This document shows positions 1 to 7,325 of a stretch of 14,145 nt of DNA, piece after piece. Location: the NCBI GenBank assembly GCA_964459065.1, contig CAYWMN010000083.1, forward strand, positions 1 to 14,145, read 5' to 3'. The position numbers and the translations under genes are program-made. The notes beneath the pieces are model-generated. The model was not told the origin of the DNA, searched no databases, and saw only the letters and a list, made by a program, of their open reading frames with translations. The DNA is from JAMCXS01 sp964459065. GTDB taxonomy: Bacteria > Acidobacteriota > Terriglobia > UBA7540. Every line of letters begins with the position of its first letter. Within the stretch, counting starts at the first letter, position 1.

Positions 1-87
1 CGGGCCCTGTGCGACCCGGCTTATACGTGGACGGCAAGCGTCTTTCTGATCTTTGCGCATCAGTTGCTTGGGCCGGCGGCCGTCTGA
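1..87 (+). CDS. Possible C-terminal end of an upstream membrane protein (partial, very uncertain)
   Basis: Reading frame 1 is open from the window edge to a TGA at 85-87, giving 28 codons. They include a hydrophobic run (SVFLIFAHQLL) such as might end a membrane protein, and most third positions are G or C. A 12-bp inverted repeat begins 22 nt after the stop, which would suit a transcript end. There is no family signature, and an open frame this short is expected by chance in GC-rich DNA, so this is only a possibility. An alternative frame (9-293) is open longer but runs into the tricorn gene antisense and resembles nothing I know. Confidence 0.15.
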   Translation, partial: RALCDPAYTWTASVFLIFAHQLLGPAAV

Positions 88-108
88 CAAGAGCGACCGA
101 CGCAAAGT

Positions 109-160
109 GGTTTGAGGTCTATGAACGGCCCGCGATACGGTGCTCAAAAGACCTCAAACC
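109..160. repeat. 12-bp perfect inverted repeat (hairpin) in intergenic region
   Basis: GGTTTGAGGTCT at 109-120 is exactly complementary to AGACCTCAAACC at 149-160, with a 28-nt loop. It lies between the possible end of an upstream plus-strand gene and the 3' end of the minus-strand tricorn gene. No T-run follows on either strand, so it is not a textbook intrinsic terminator, though it could still be a transcript-end structure shared by convergent genes. Confidence 0.6.
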
Positions 161-193
161 CCGCACAGGAATCGCCAAGGGCTCCCACCCGCG

Positions 194-233
194 CAACGCG
201 ATGTATCTGGCGGCAGCCAGGTATTTCGCGTTG
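194..233. terminator. Long stable hairpin 30 nt beyond the tricorn stop; candidate transcript end
   Basis: Arms 194-211 and 216-233 pair almost throughout: CAACGCG with CGCGTTG at the base and CTGGC with GCCAG at the top, closed by the tetraloop GGCA. Read as plus-strand RNA, the 18-position stem has one T-T mismatch and two G-U pairs; read as minus-strand RNA it has three mismatches. It begins 30 nt downstream of the minus-strand protease stop codon. There is no T-tract on either side, so a terminator role is inferred from position and stability only. Confidence 0.45.
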
Positions 234-262
234 ACCCTTACAGGTTCCCTGCCAGTCCGGCC

Positions 263-3200
263 TTACTCTCCCTGGCCCGCGTCGGCGGGATAGGCGGGCA
301 AATCCGGGGGCCGCGGCGGGAGTTTCTTGGGATGCGCTTCGATCTCCTTCATCACCACCTGGATCGCCTTGGTGAGCTGCGGGTCCTTGCCCTTGACGAC
401 GAGGTCGGGCCGGTTATCGACCACAATATCCGGAGTGACGCCGTGGTTCTCAATGATCCAGCGGCTGTTTAGGCCATAGAGCGAGAATTCCGGCCGCGTA
501 AAGTAACCGCCGTCGATTTCCGGAATGTAGCCGCGGATGCCGCGCACGCCGCCCCAGGTGCGCTCGCCGATCACGGGTCCCAGTTTGTATTTCTTGAAGA
601 AGTAGGTAAAGAAGTCGCCGTCCGACGCCGCGTAGCGGTTGGTGACGCAGGCCATGTAACCGTAAAAGGTGTTTTCAGGAATGGTGTCGCTCTTAAAGTT
701 CCGGGCGGCCATCATGCCCACCAGGATGCGCCGCAAGTGCTCCAGGATGATCTGGTCGACGAAGCCTCCGCCGTTGTAGCGCACGTCGAAGATGATGCCT
801 TCTTTGCGGATCTGCGGGAAATATTGGCGGACGAATTCATTGAGGCCGTCGGCTTCCATGTCGGGCAGGTAAACGTAACCCACGCGGCCATGGGTTGCGG
901 CGTCCACCTTCTCCCGGTTGGTTTCAATCCAGTTAAGCTCGCGCAGGTTCAGCTCACTGCGGATGGGTTTGACGGTAATGTTCCAGGCGCCTTGGGTGGT
1001 GGGCTTGTTGTTGATGCTCAGGGTAACGTCCTGGTCCGCCGTGTTCACGAACAGCTCGTAAGGGTTCATGGGAACCCGCAAGGGCTTTCCGTTGACGGCC
1101 AGCAGATAATCGCCCTGGGCCACTTTGACGCCGGGCTCGGTGAGCGGGGAACGGACGGTATCATGCCAGTTCTGGCCCGGGTAGATCTTCTTGAAGCGAT
1201 AGAGGCCATGCGCAGTGTCGACGCCGAAGTCGACGCCCAGCAGGCCGACGTTGACGGGGTGAAGATTCGGGAAGTCGCCGCCGCCCACGTAAGTGTGGGA
1301 GTTCGCCAGCTCGCCGATCATCTCACCGATGATGTAATTGAGGTCGTAGCGGTCGGCCACGTAGGGAAGCAGTGCGGCGTACTTTGCCCCCTCGGCCTTC
1401 CAGTTGACCCCGTTCATCGACTTCTCGTAAAAGTAGTCGCGTTCCTGCCGCCAAACGTCGTAGAAGATCTCCTTCCATTCCTTGCGGGGATCGACGTCCA
1501 TTTGCATGGAGGAAAGGTCGAGGGCGCCCGAGCCCACCTTATGCGGAGTCTCCGGCGGCTTGGCGTCGATGATGCCGTAGGTACGGTTCGATCCGCCTTC
1601 CTGCTCAAACTCTCCCGCCCCCGCAATCCCAGCCTGGGGAGCGGAATAGAGCAGCTTCTTGCCGTCAAAAGAAAGCGTGTAATTGTCGGCCCCGGCCATC
1701 AGGACGCTGTCTTTGCGCTTGGCCATGTCAAAAACATGGATGGCGGGACCTTCGCCCGGCAGCGGCCCGGAAAGGCCCAGCACCGGCAGGGACACGTAGA
1801 AAACGTCCTGGCGATTGGCGCTGACGTTCATCAGATTGCCGGGCGGAATGGGCAGCGCCACCACGCGGTTTTCGATGCCGGCGAGATCAATACGAAAGTG
1901 CTTCAGAGACGTGTCTTCCTTCTCTTTGCTGCTCTTGGATTTTTTCCTGGCGGCGGATTCCGGCTTCTCGATCGCCACCTCGTCGCTTTCAGGCGCAAAC
2001 GGCGAAGGCAGATCGGCCCGCAGCGTCACCACGTAAACACCCGTGGGCTTGGGGTTGGAAAATTCCGTGTCATAGGCGCCCATGACTTCGTTGTACGTGC
2101 GGTTGGAAAGGAAGTAGAGGTACTTGCCGCCCGGATCGAAGACGGGATTCCAACTGTTCGTGAAGCTTGTGGTGACCGGAGTAATCTTGCGGTCTTTCAG
2201 CGAGTAAAGGTAGATCGCATCATTTTGGTTTTCGGCGGCTTTGGCGTAAACGACCCACTGGCTATCGGGCGACCATTGGTAGTCGGTCACATCCTCGTAC
2301 TTGCCCTGGTCGATGAGGACGGGCTTTTTGGTGGCGATATCCACATAGTAAAGCCGCAACGACTTATCCGCGTAAAGCAGCTTCTTGCTGTCGGGAGACC
2401 AGACGGGCGGCAGCAGAAACACTTTGTTGGTGGTCGTGATCTGGATGGCTTTTCCGGTTTCACCTTGCGGGCGGATATAGAGCTCGTTTTCCCCGGTGCG
2501 GTCTGAAACGTAGGCAATCCACCGGCCGTTGGGAGACCAGGCGGCGTACCTTTCAAAGGCGCCCGAGGTTTGGGTCAGGTCTCGGATGCTCCCTTCTTTG
2601 GCCGGCACGGTGAAAATGTCTCCGCGAGCCGTCAAGACGGCGCGCTTGGCGTCGGGCCCAAGATCGAAGCTGGTAATCAGCTTGCTGGGATTTACCCAGT
2701 GTTTACGCAACCGGGGAAGGTCGCCGGGCAGGTCAACCGCGAGCCTTTTCGCCTTCCGGGTTTTCAGGTCGAAACGGTAAAGATAGCCGCCATTCTGGAA
2801 AATGATCGCGCCGGGGCCGAGGCTGGGCCAATGGACGTCGAACTGTGTGAAATGCGTCAGTTGCCCGATCCTGCCGGAGCGCAGGTCGTAGCTGTAAAGG
2901 TTCAGGCGCTTTTCCGGGCCGCGGTCGGAGGTGAAATAGATCGTATGGCCGTGCCACATGGGGAAGGTATCGGTGCCGGCGTAATGGGTGAGCCGCCGGA
3001 TGGTGTTGGCCTTCAGGTTGTAGAGCCAGAGGTCTTGCGCCATGCCGCCCGTGTAACGCTTCCAGGTGCGGAAGTTGCGGAAAATGCGGTTGTAGACGAT
3101 TTGGGTTCCGTCGGGCGAAAAAGTGGTCAGGCCGCCTTTGGGCAGCGGAAATTTTTTGGGAAGGCCGCCGTTGATGCTGACGCTGTAAAGCTGCCCGAAC

Positions 3201-3637
3201 CACGTGTTGAAGGTGGAGCGCCGGGAAAGAAACAGAATCCGCTTGCTGTCCGGGTACCAGGCGATCACCTGGTTGTTGGGGCCCATGCGCTCGGGGATGT
3301 TTCCGACGTCGGGAAGGTAGGTCAGCTGGCGGGGCTGGCCGCCGTCGCTGGGCATGACGTAGACGTTGAAGTTGCCGTCGTATTGCGCCGTAAAAGCGAT
3401 CCACTTGCCATCGGGGGAAAACTTGGGAAAAAGTTCCAGTCCCGGGCTGCTGGTGATCCGGCGGGCAACACCTCCCGAAGACGAGTCGAGCCACAAGTCG
3501 CCTGCATAGCTGAAAACCATCTTGTTCTTATAAATGTCGGGGAAACGCATCAAGCGGCCCTCGGACATTGACTGGCCGAAGCAGGCGGCGGCAAGTCCGA
3601 AGACCAGAACCGGAATAATGGCGCGCAAAAAACGCAT
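263..3637 (-). CDS. Exported tricorn protease homologue (S41 family serine protease with beta-propellers)
   Basis: This 1124-residue protein has the tricorn architecture. An N-terminal signal peptide (MRFLRAIIPVLVFGLAAACFGQ region) comes first, then propeller-type repeats (FSPDGKWIAF, WSPDSQWVVY) to about residue 690, a helical C1 domain from about 715, a PDZ-like segment at about 790-890 and the C2 catalytic domain. Catalytic positions match archaeal tricorn in spacing: Ser780-His781 (ANSHTY), Ser1005-Asp1006 (AASDGD) and Glu1063 (IIENHG), the last 58 residues after the serine as in Thermoplasma (S965/E1023). Archaeal tricorn is cytosolic and trims proteasomal peptides; the signal peptide implies that this one degrades oligopeptides in the periplasm. 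A lipobox-like LAAAC is present but imperfect. A lysine-rich stretch (about 555-580) interrupts the second propeller. The ATG start has GAGGAG 6 nt upstream (plus 3644-3649). The gene is monocistronic within the window. Confidence 0.93.
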   Translation of the reverse strand: MRFLRAIIPVLVFGLAAACFGQSMSEGRLMRFPDIYKNKMVFSYAGDLWLDSSSGGVARRITSSPGLELFPKFSPDGKWIAFTAQYDGNFNVYVMPSDGGQPRQLTYLPDVGNIPERMGPNNQVIAWYPDSKRILFLSRRSTFNTWFGQLYSVSINGGLPKKFPLPKGGLTTFSPDGTQIVYNRIFRNFRTWKRYTGGMAQDLWLYNLKANTIRRLTHYAGTDTFPMWHGHTIYFTSDRGPEKRLNLYSYDLRSGRIGQLTHFTQFDVHWPSLGPGAIIFQNGGYLYRFDLKTRKAKRLAVDLPGDLPRLRKHWVNPSKLITSFDLGPDAKRAVLTARGDIFTVPAKEGSIRDLTQTSGAFERYAAWSPNGRWIAYVSDRTGENELYIRPQGETGKAIQITTTNKVFLLPPVWSPDSKKLLYADKSLRLYYVDIATKKPVLIDQGKYEDVTDYQWSPDSQWVVYAKAAENQNDAIYLYSLKDRKITPVTTSFTNSWNPVFDPGGKYLYFLSNRTYNEVMGAYDTEFSNPKPTGVYVVTLRADLPSPFAPESDEVAIEKPESAARKKSKSSKEKEDTSLKHFRIDLAGIENRVVALPIPPGNLMNVSANRQDVFYVSLPVLGLSGPLPGEGPAIHVFDMAKRKDSVLMAGADNYTLSFDGKKLLYSAPQAGIAGAGEFEQEGGSNRTYGIIDAKPPETPHKVGSGALDLSSMQMDVDPRKEWKEIFYDVWRQERDYFYEKSMNGVNWKAEGAKYAALLPYVADRYDLNYIIGEMIGELANSHTYVGGGDFPNLHPVNVGLLGVDFGVDTAHGLYRFKKIYPGQNWHDTVRSPLTEPGVKVAQGDYLLAVNGKPLRVPMNPYELFVNTADQDVTLSINNKPTTQGAWNITVKPIRSELNLRELNWIETNREKVDAATHGRVGYVYLPDMEADGLNEFVRQYFPQIRKEGIIFDVRYNGGGFVDQIILEHLRRILVGMMAARNFKSDTIPENTFYGYMACVTNRYAASDGDFFTYFFKKYKLGPVIGERTWGGVRGIRGYIPEIDGGYFTRPEFSLYGLNSRWIIENHGVTPDIVVDNRPDLVVKGKDPQLTKAIQVVMKEIEAHPKKLPPRPPDLPAYPADAGQGE

Positions 3638-3691
3638 CAGAAGCTCCTCGATATGGCGAATATTTTGTACGCACAGTCAGCGCGTTACTTC

Positions 3692-3716
3692 TTAAAATGA
3701 CAAACTGCCATTTTAA
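3692..3716. promoter_or_regulatory. 25-bp AT-rich palindrome upstream of the tricorn gene; operator candidate
   Basis: TTAAAATG (3692-3699) and CATTTTAA (3709-3716) are perfect inverted repeats. The dyad continues inward after one mismatch with CA...TG, leaving a 3-nt centre. The palindrome lies 55-79 nt upstream of the protease ATG and contains a -10-like TAAAAT on the minus strand, though no convincing -35 is placed for it. An AT-rich symmetric site in GC-rich surroundings fits binding by a dimeric repressor. The regulator family cannot be told from the site, and no regulator gene is in the window. Confidence 0.5.
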
Positions 3717-3773
3717 TCCCTTGCGCTGGTAAAGGAAGTAAATAGATGCAGGGGAGCGAATAATAAGGAGGTT

Positions 3774-3917
3774 TTGACAAGGACGCTCCGGCGGTATGCC
3801 TGGACCGCTTTGGGAGAAGACATGACGGTTACGATCGGCTTGGAGGCGCGGGGATCAAGCCGCGCGATCGCAGCGCCAAAACGCGCGGCGGGCGGGGACG
3901 GAGAAAGTCCTGGCTGA
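3774..3917 (+). CDS. Possible 47-aa small ORF after an orphan Shine-Dalgarno (doubtful)
   Basis: A TTG-started frame of 47 codons follows TAAGGAGGT (3764-3772), a complete match to the 16S anti-Shine-Dalgarno end. The TTG is only 1-2 nt away, which is too close for normal initiation. An in-frame ATG at 3822 preceded by GGGAGA would give 31 residues. The peptide is basic, rich in Ala, Gly and Arg, and unrecognised. Without conservation data this is a weak call, made only because the ribosome-binding sequence is so complete and otherwise unexplained. Confidence 0.15.
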   Translation: MTRTLRRYAWTALGEDMTVTIGLEARGSSRAIAAPKRAAGGDGESPG

Positions 3918-3934
3918 GAATTCAATCCGCGCAT

Positions 3935-3964
3935 TTGAAGTTTTGGGTATGATGGCACTACAGT
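3935..3964 (+). promoter_or_regulatory. Candidate promoter for the aminotransferase-heme gene cluster
   Basis: TATGAT at 3948-3953 is a 5/6 match to the -10 consensus but lacks a -35 at good spacing. Alternatively TTGAAG (3935-3940) and TACAGT (3959-3964) are 4/6 matches with an 18-nt spacer. Either would start transcription some 60-70 nt before the chosen aminotransferase ATG. No other promoter is evident before the four closely spaced rightward genes. Confidence 0.3.
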
Positions 3965-4031
3965 GCTAAATTCCCAGGCGCCGACGGGCCTTGGGAAATC
4001 ACGGGCGGGAAAGGGACGCAGCAAAAGTTTT

Positions 4032-5204
4032 ATGTTTTCAGCACGCACGGACTGGCTTATGGCCCCCAACCGGCTCAGCCGGCAAATCGAGGAATGCCAA
4101 AGGCAGGGCCGCGCCATTATTGATCTCACCGAATCGAACCCCACGCGCTGCGGCTTCGAAGCCGGCGAAGAAATTCTCCAGGCCTTCGCCGATGCGCGGT
4201 CCCTGGTTTATGAGCCCGACCCGCGCGGGCTGCTGCGGGCGCGAGAGGCGGTGTGCGGCTACTATGCCGAGCGCGGCGCCGGGGTGCGGCCGGAACAGGT
4301 GTTCCTCACCACCAGCACCAGTGAGGCTTATTCCTATGCCTTCCGGCTGCTGGCCGATGCGGGCGACAAGGTTCTGCTGCCGCAGCCCAGCTATCCGCTT
4401 TTTGATTTTCTGGCCGGGCTGAACGATTTGGAAGTTGTCCCGTATCCGCTGCAGTACGAGGGCGGATGGCACCTGGACCCGCGGGTAGCGGAGGTGTTCC
4501 GGGAGGCCCGGGCCCGGGCGGCGGTGGTGGTTCACCCCAACAATCCGACCGGATCGTACGTTAAATCGAGCGAACTGGCCCTGTGGATTGAGTGCTGCTC
4601 AAGCCAGCCAGCCGCCTTGATTGCGGATGAAGTTTTTGCGGATTACGCACTCGCGACCGGCGAGCCCCGGGCGTTTTCCCACGCCGGCGTGGATGACGTT
4701 CTGACGCTGACGCTCTCCGGCCTGTCGAAAATTTCAGCGCTGCCCCAGATGAAGCTCGGCTGGATGGTGGTGAACGGGCCCCGCAAACTTCTGGACGCCG
4801 CTCTGGCGCGCCTGGAAGTGATCGCGGACACGTACCTTTCGGTCAGTGCGCCGCTGGCCCATGCGCTGCCGCGGCTGCTGGAGCGAAGCAAAACCGTGCA
4901 GCCGAAAATCCTGGAACGCCTGCGGCGAAATTTGCTGCGGGTTGACGCCGCCGTCGGTTCCTGTCCCCTGCTCAGCCGTCTTGAAACAGAAGGGGGCTGG
5001 TATGCGATACTGAAAGTTCCGGCGACGGTATCGGATGAGGACTGGGCGGTCGACCTCCTTCGGGAAGAGGGCGTGCTGGTCCATCCGGGGCATTTTTATG
5101 ATTTCCCAGGTGACGGCTACCTGGTGATCAGCCTTTTGACCCGCGAGGATACGCTCGACGAGGGAATGGCAAGGCTCCAGGCGTGGGTTGGCAAAAGCCG
5201 TTAG
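4032..5204 (+). CDS. PLP-dependent aminotransferase, class I/II (fold type I)
   Basis: This 390-residue protein transfers amino groups using pyridoxal phosphate; the substrate is not evident. The substrate-side motif HPNNPTG lies at 168-174, the cofactor-ring aspartate at D199 (ADEVFADY) and the Schiff-base lysine at K233 in SGLSK, with KLGW following as in aspartate/alanine aminotransferase relatives. The N-terminus (TESNPTRCGF) is typical of a subgroup of these enzymes. I chose the ATG at 4032 because the family-like sequence begins there. A GTG at 3963 would add 23 unlike residues. The ribosome binding site is weak. The gene lies 50 nt before the hemD-hemE fusion and is probably cotranscribed with the heme genes, but no heme-pathway step requires it (glutamate-1-semialdehyde aminomutase is a different family and lacks this motif set). 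Confidence 0.88.
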   Translation: MFSARTDWLMAPNRLSRQIEECQRQGRAIIDLTESNPTRCGFEAGEEILQAFADARSLVYEPDPRGLLRAREAVCGYYAERGAGVRPEQVFLTTSTSEAYSYAFRLLADAGDKVLLPQPSYPLFDFLAGLNDLEVVPYPLQYEGGWHLDPRVAEVFREARARAAVVVHPNNPTGSYVKSSELALWIECCSSQPAALIADEVFADYALATGEPRAFSHAGVDDVLTLTLSGLSKISALPQMKLGWMVVNGPRKLLDAALARLEVIADTYLSVSAPLAHALPRLLERSKTVQPKILERLRRNLLRVDAAVGSCPLLSRLETEGGWYAILKVPATVSDEDWAVDLLREEGVLVHPGHFYDFPGDGYLVISLLTREDTLDEGMARLQAWVGKSR

Positions 5205-5254
5205 AGTGATACCGCCCGGATTGAACAAACGTTGCGAATGAGGATTGGAACGGC

Positions 5255-7264
5255 ATGGAGAATACATCCACAAAACCGAGCTTTGAGGGCTTGGAAGTTG
5301 CCGCTTTTGAGAGCCGAAGGGCCGAGGAGATTGCCAAGCTGATCTCCAGATTCGGCGGGGTGCCGCGCGTGGGACCCAGCATGCGCGAGGTTCCGCTGGA
5401 GGACCATCCCGCAGCCTTTGAGTTTGCGGAAAAGCTTTTTGCCGGTGAAATCCAGGGCGTCATCCTGATGACCCGGGTTGGCACGCAGACGCTGATTGAG
5501 GTTCTCAAGTCGCGGTACGCTGAGGAAGAGATCGTCCACGCGCTCGGGGCGACGACGGTGGTGGCCCGCGGTCCGAAGCCTGTCCAGGTTCTGCGTGAAT
5601 ACGGCGTGCCGGTGACGATTCTTGTTCCCGAGCCCAACACCTGGAGGGAAATCCTTCAGGAGCTTGAAGACAGCCCCCGAAGCTTTACGCTGGCGGGCAG
5701 CACGGTGGCCGTTCAGGAATACGGCGAAGCCAACCAGGCCTTTCTTGATGAGCTTGCCGCGCGCGGCGCAAAGGTTTTGCGCGTTCCCGTCTACCGCTGG
5801 GCGCTTCCGGAGGACCTCGGTCCCTTGCGGGAAACGATCCAGGCCCTTGTCGAGGGGCGCGCCCGGGTTGCGCTGTTCACCAACCGGGCTCAGCTCGATC
5901 ACCTGCTCCGTGTGGCCGCTGAAGACGGCCTCAAAGACCGGCTGATCGAAGCGCTTCATCACTCGGTGGTCTGCTCCATCGGGCCTACCTGCACAGAGGC
6001 GCTTGTCGCCAGGGGCGTTCCCGTCGATCTTGAGTCCGTCCCTCCCAAGATGGGTGCGCTGGTGATGGAGGCTGCGCGGCAGGCGGGTGAATTGCTGCGG
6101 CGTAAAGATCAGGGAAGCGCGGGCCGGAGCGATTCAGGCAAGCCCAACGGCAAGGGATTCGCGTCCGCCGGGCAGGCCGAAGTGCTTGAACCCGTCCCCC
6201 GGCAGGGCGCCGAATCCGCGGCCCAGGCGTGGAAGAACTCCCGTTTTATGAAAGCCTGCCGGCTGGAGCCCACCGACGCGACGCCCATCTGGCTGATGCG
6301 GCAGGCGGGACGCTACATGAAGGAATACCGCGAGCTTCGGGCGCGCGTTCCTTTTCTGGAACTGTGCAAGAACCCGGACCTGGTGTCCGAAGTGACCGTG
6401 AGCGCGGCTCTCAAGCTGGGCGTGGACGCCGCCATCATCTTTGCGGACCTGCTTTTGATTCTCGAACCCCTGGGGCTGGGGCTCGAATACGGCCGCGGCG
6501 AAGGTCCGGTGATCAGTCCGGCGCTTCGAACCGCCGGCGACATGGATTTGCTGCGGGAAACAGACCCTGCGGAGTCGCTCGATTTTCTTTACCGGGCCAT
6601 CCGCCGGACGCGCGCCGCGCTGCCCGGCGACCTGCCCCTGATCGGCTTTGCCGGGGCGCCTTTTACCGTGGCTTCGTACATGATCGAGGGGGGCGCTTCC
6701 AAGACTTTCCGGCACACCAAGACGCTGATGTACCGGGACGAGGGAGCCTGGAAGGCGCTGATGGAGCGCCTGGCCCGGGTGCTGGCCAGGTACGTCAACC
6801 ACCAGATCGAGGCCGGCGTGCAGGCGGTGCAGATCTTTGACACCTGGGTCGGCTGCCTGGGTCCGGAGGATTACCGGAGATTCGTTTTGCCTTACACGCG
6901 GCTGCTTATCCAGGGGATCGCGCCGGGCACTCCCGTCATCCATTTTGGAACCGGCACGGGCATGTTTCTGGAGGACATGCGCGAGGCCGGAGGCGACCTG
7001 ATCGGTCTCGATTTCCACGTGGAGCTGGGCCGGGCCTGGGACCGGCTGGGCAGCGGCGTCGGCGTGCAGGGTAATCTGGACCCCATGGCGCTCGCGGCGG
7101 ATTTGCCGTTTATTCGCGAGCGCGTCCAGGGAATTCTGGACCAGGCGGCGGGACGGCCGGGACACATTTTTAATTTGGGGCACGGAATTCTGCCGGATAC
7201 TCCGGTGGAAAACGCCATCGCTTTGGTGGAGATGGTGCATGAGATGAGCGCGCGCCGCAGGTAG
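5255..7264 (+). CDS. hemDE: Bifunctional uroporphyrinogen-III synthase / uroporphyrinogen decarboxylase (HemD-HemE fusion)
   Basis: A 669-residue single chain joins two consecutive heme-pathway enzymes. Residues 1 to about 275 look like HemD: the VPVYRW strand, the ALFTNRAQLDHLL region and a C-terminal SIGPTCTEALVARGVPVD motif. HemD cyclises hydroxymethylbilane to uroporphyrinogen III. A polar Gly/Ser/Lys/Pro linker runs to about 325. Residues from about 328 are a full-length HemE, which decarboxylates the four acetates to give coproporphyrinogen III. Its key positions are RQAGRY (R349, R353), D398 (FADLL), Y475 (FTVASY) and H643 (LGHGILPDTP). The ATG at 5255 has AGGA 10 nt upstream. There is no stop or frame break at the junction, so the fusion is real as sequenced. 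The cytosolic product feeds the enzymes encoded downstream. Confidence 0.92.
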   Translation: MENTSTKPSFEGLEVAAFESRRAEEIAKLISRFGGVPRVGPSMREVPLEDHPAAFEFAEKLFAGEIQGVILMTRVGTQTLIEVLKSRYAEEEIVHALGATTVVARGPKPVQVLREYGVPVTILVPEPNTWREILQELEDSPRSFTLAGSTVAVQEYGEANQAFLDELAARGAKVLRVPVYRWALPEDLGPLRETIQALVEGRARVALFTNRAQLDHLLRVAAEDGLKDRLIEALHHSVVCSIGPTCTEALVARGVPVDLESVPPKMGALVMEAARQAGELLRRKDQGSAGRSDSGKPNGKGFASAGQAEVLEPVPRQGAESAAQAWKNSRFMKACRLEPTDATPIWLMRQAGRYMKEYRELRARVPFLELCKNPDLVSEVTVSAALKLGVDAAIIFADLLLILEPLGLGLEYGRGEGPVISPALRTAGDMDLLRETDPAESLDFLYRAIRRTRAALPGDLPLIGFAGAPFTVASYMIEGGASKTFRHTKTLMYRDEGAWKALMERLARVLARYVNHQIEAGVQAVQIFDTWVGCLGPEDYRRFVLPYTRLLIQGIAPGTPVIHFGTGTGMFLEDMREAGGDLIGLDFHVELGRAWDRLGSGVGVQGNLDPMALAADLPFIRERVQGILDQAAGRPGHIFNLGHGILPDTPVENAIALVEMVHEMSARRR

Positions 7265-7325
7265 TTGAGTTCCTGCGGCAGGCTGAAAGTCTCAGGCATC
7301 CGGACAACCTGGAAACGAGGTCATC

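Larger units (their letters stand above)
3638..4031. other. Divergent intergenic region between the tricorn gene and the aminotransferase-heme cluster
   Basis: This stretch separates two divergently transcribed units. It holds the protease ribosome binding site (3644-3649) and the palindrome at 3692-3716. It also has an orphan TAAGGAGGT at 3764-3772 inside a possible hairpin (GGAGCG at 3753-3758, CGCTCC at 3784-3789), and a candidate promoter near 3935-3964. An upstream GTG at 3963 could extend the aminotransferase by 23 residues, but those residues do not look conserved. I see no RNA gene here. Confidence 0.6.

Noticed and set aside
9..293. Plus-strand open frame of 94 codons at the left edge
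   Set aside because: It runs through both inverted repeats and into the 3' end of the tricorn gene, with no recognisable motif or start signal.
737..2506. Long plus-strand open frame (589 codons) opposite the tricorn gene
   Set aside because: It is antisense to a protein with complete catalytic motifs and has no recognisable domains; high GC content keeps the opposite frame open.
3774..3800. TTGACA at 3774-3779 as a -35 box
   Set aside because: It is a perfect -35 hexamer, but the only -10-like sequence (TATGCC at 3795) is poor and 15 nt away, so no promoter is called there.
6134..7240. Minus-strand open frame (368 codons) opposite the HemE domain
   Set aside because: It has no family motifs and is fully contained in the conserved hemE coding region.
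7271..7281. CCTGC-G-GCAGG palindrome between hemDE and hemH
   Set aside because: The arms are 5 bp with a 1-nt centre, too tight to form a hairpin in RNA and too short to call an operator.
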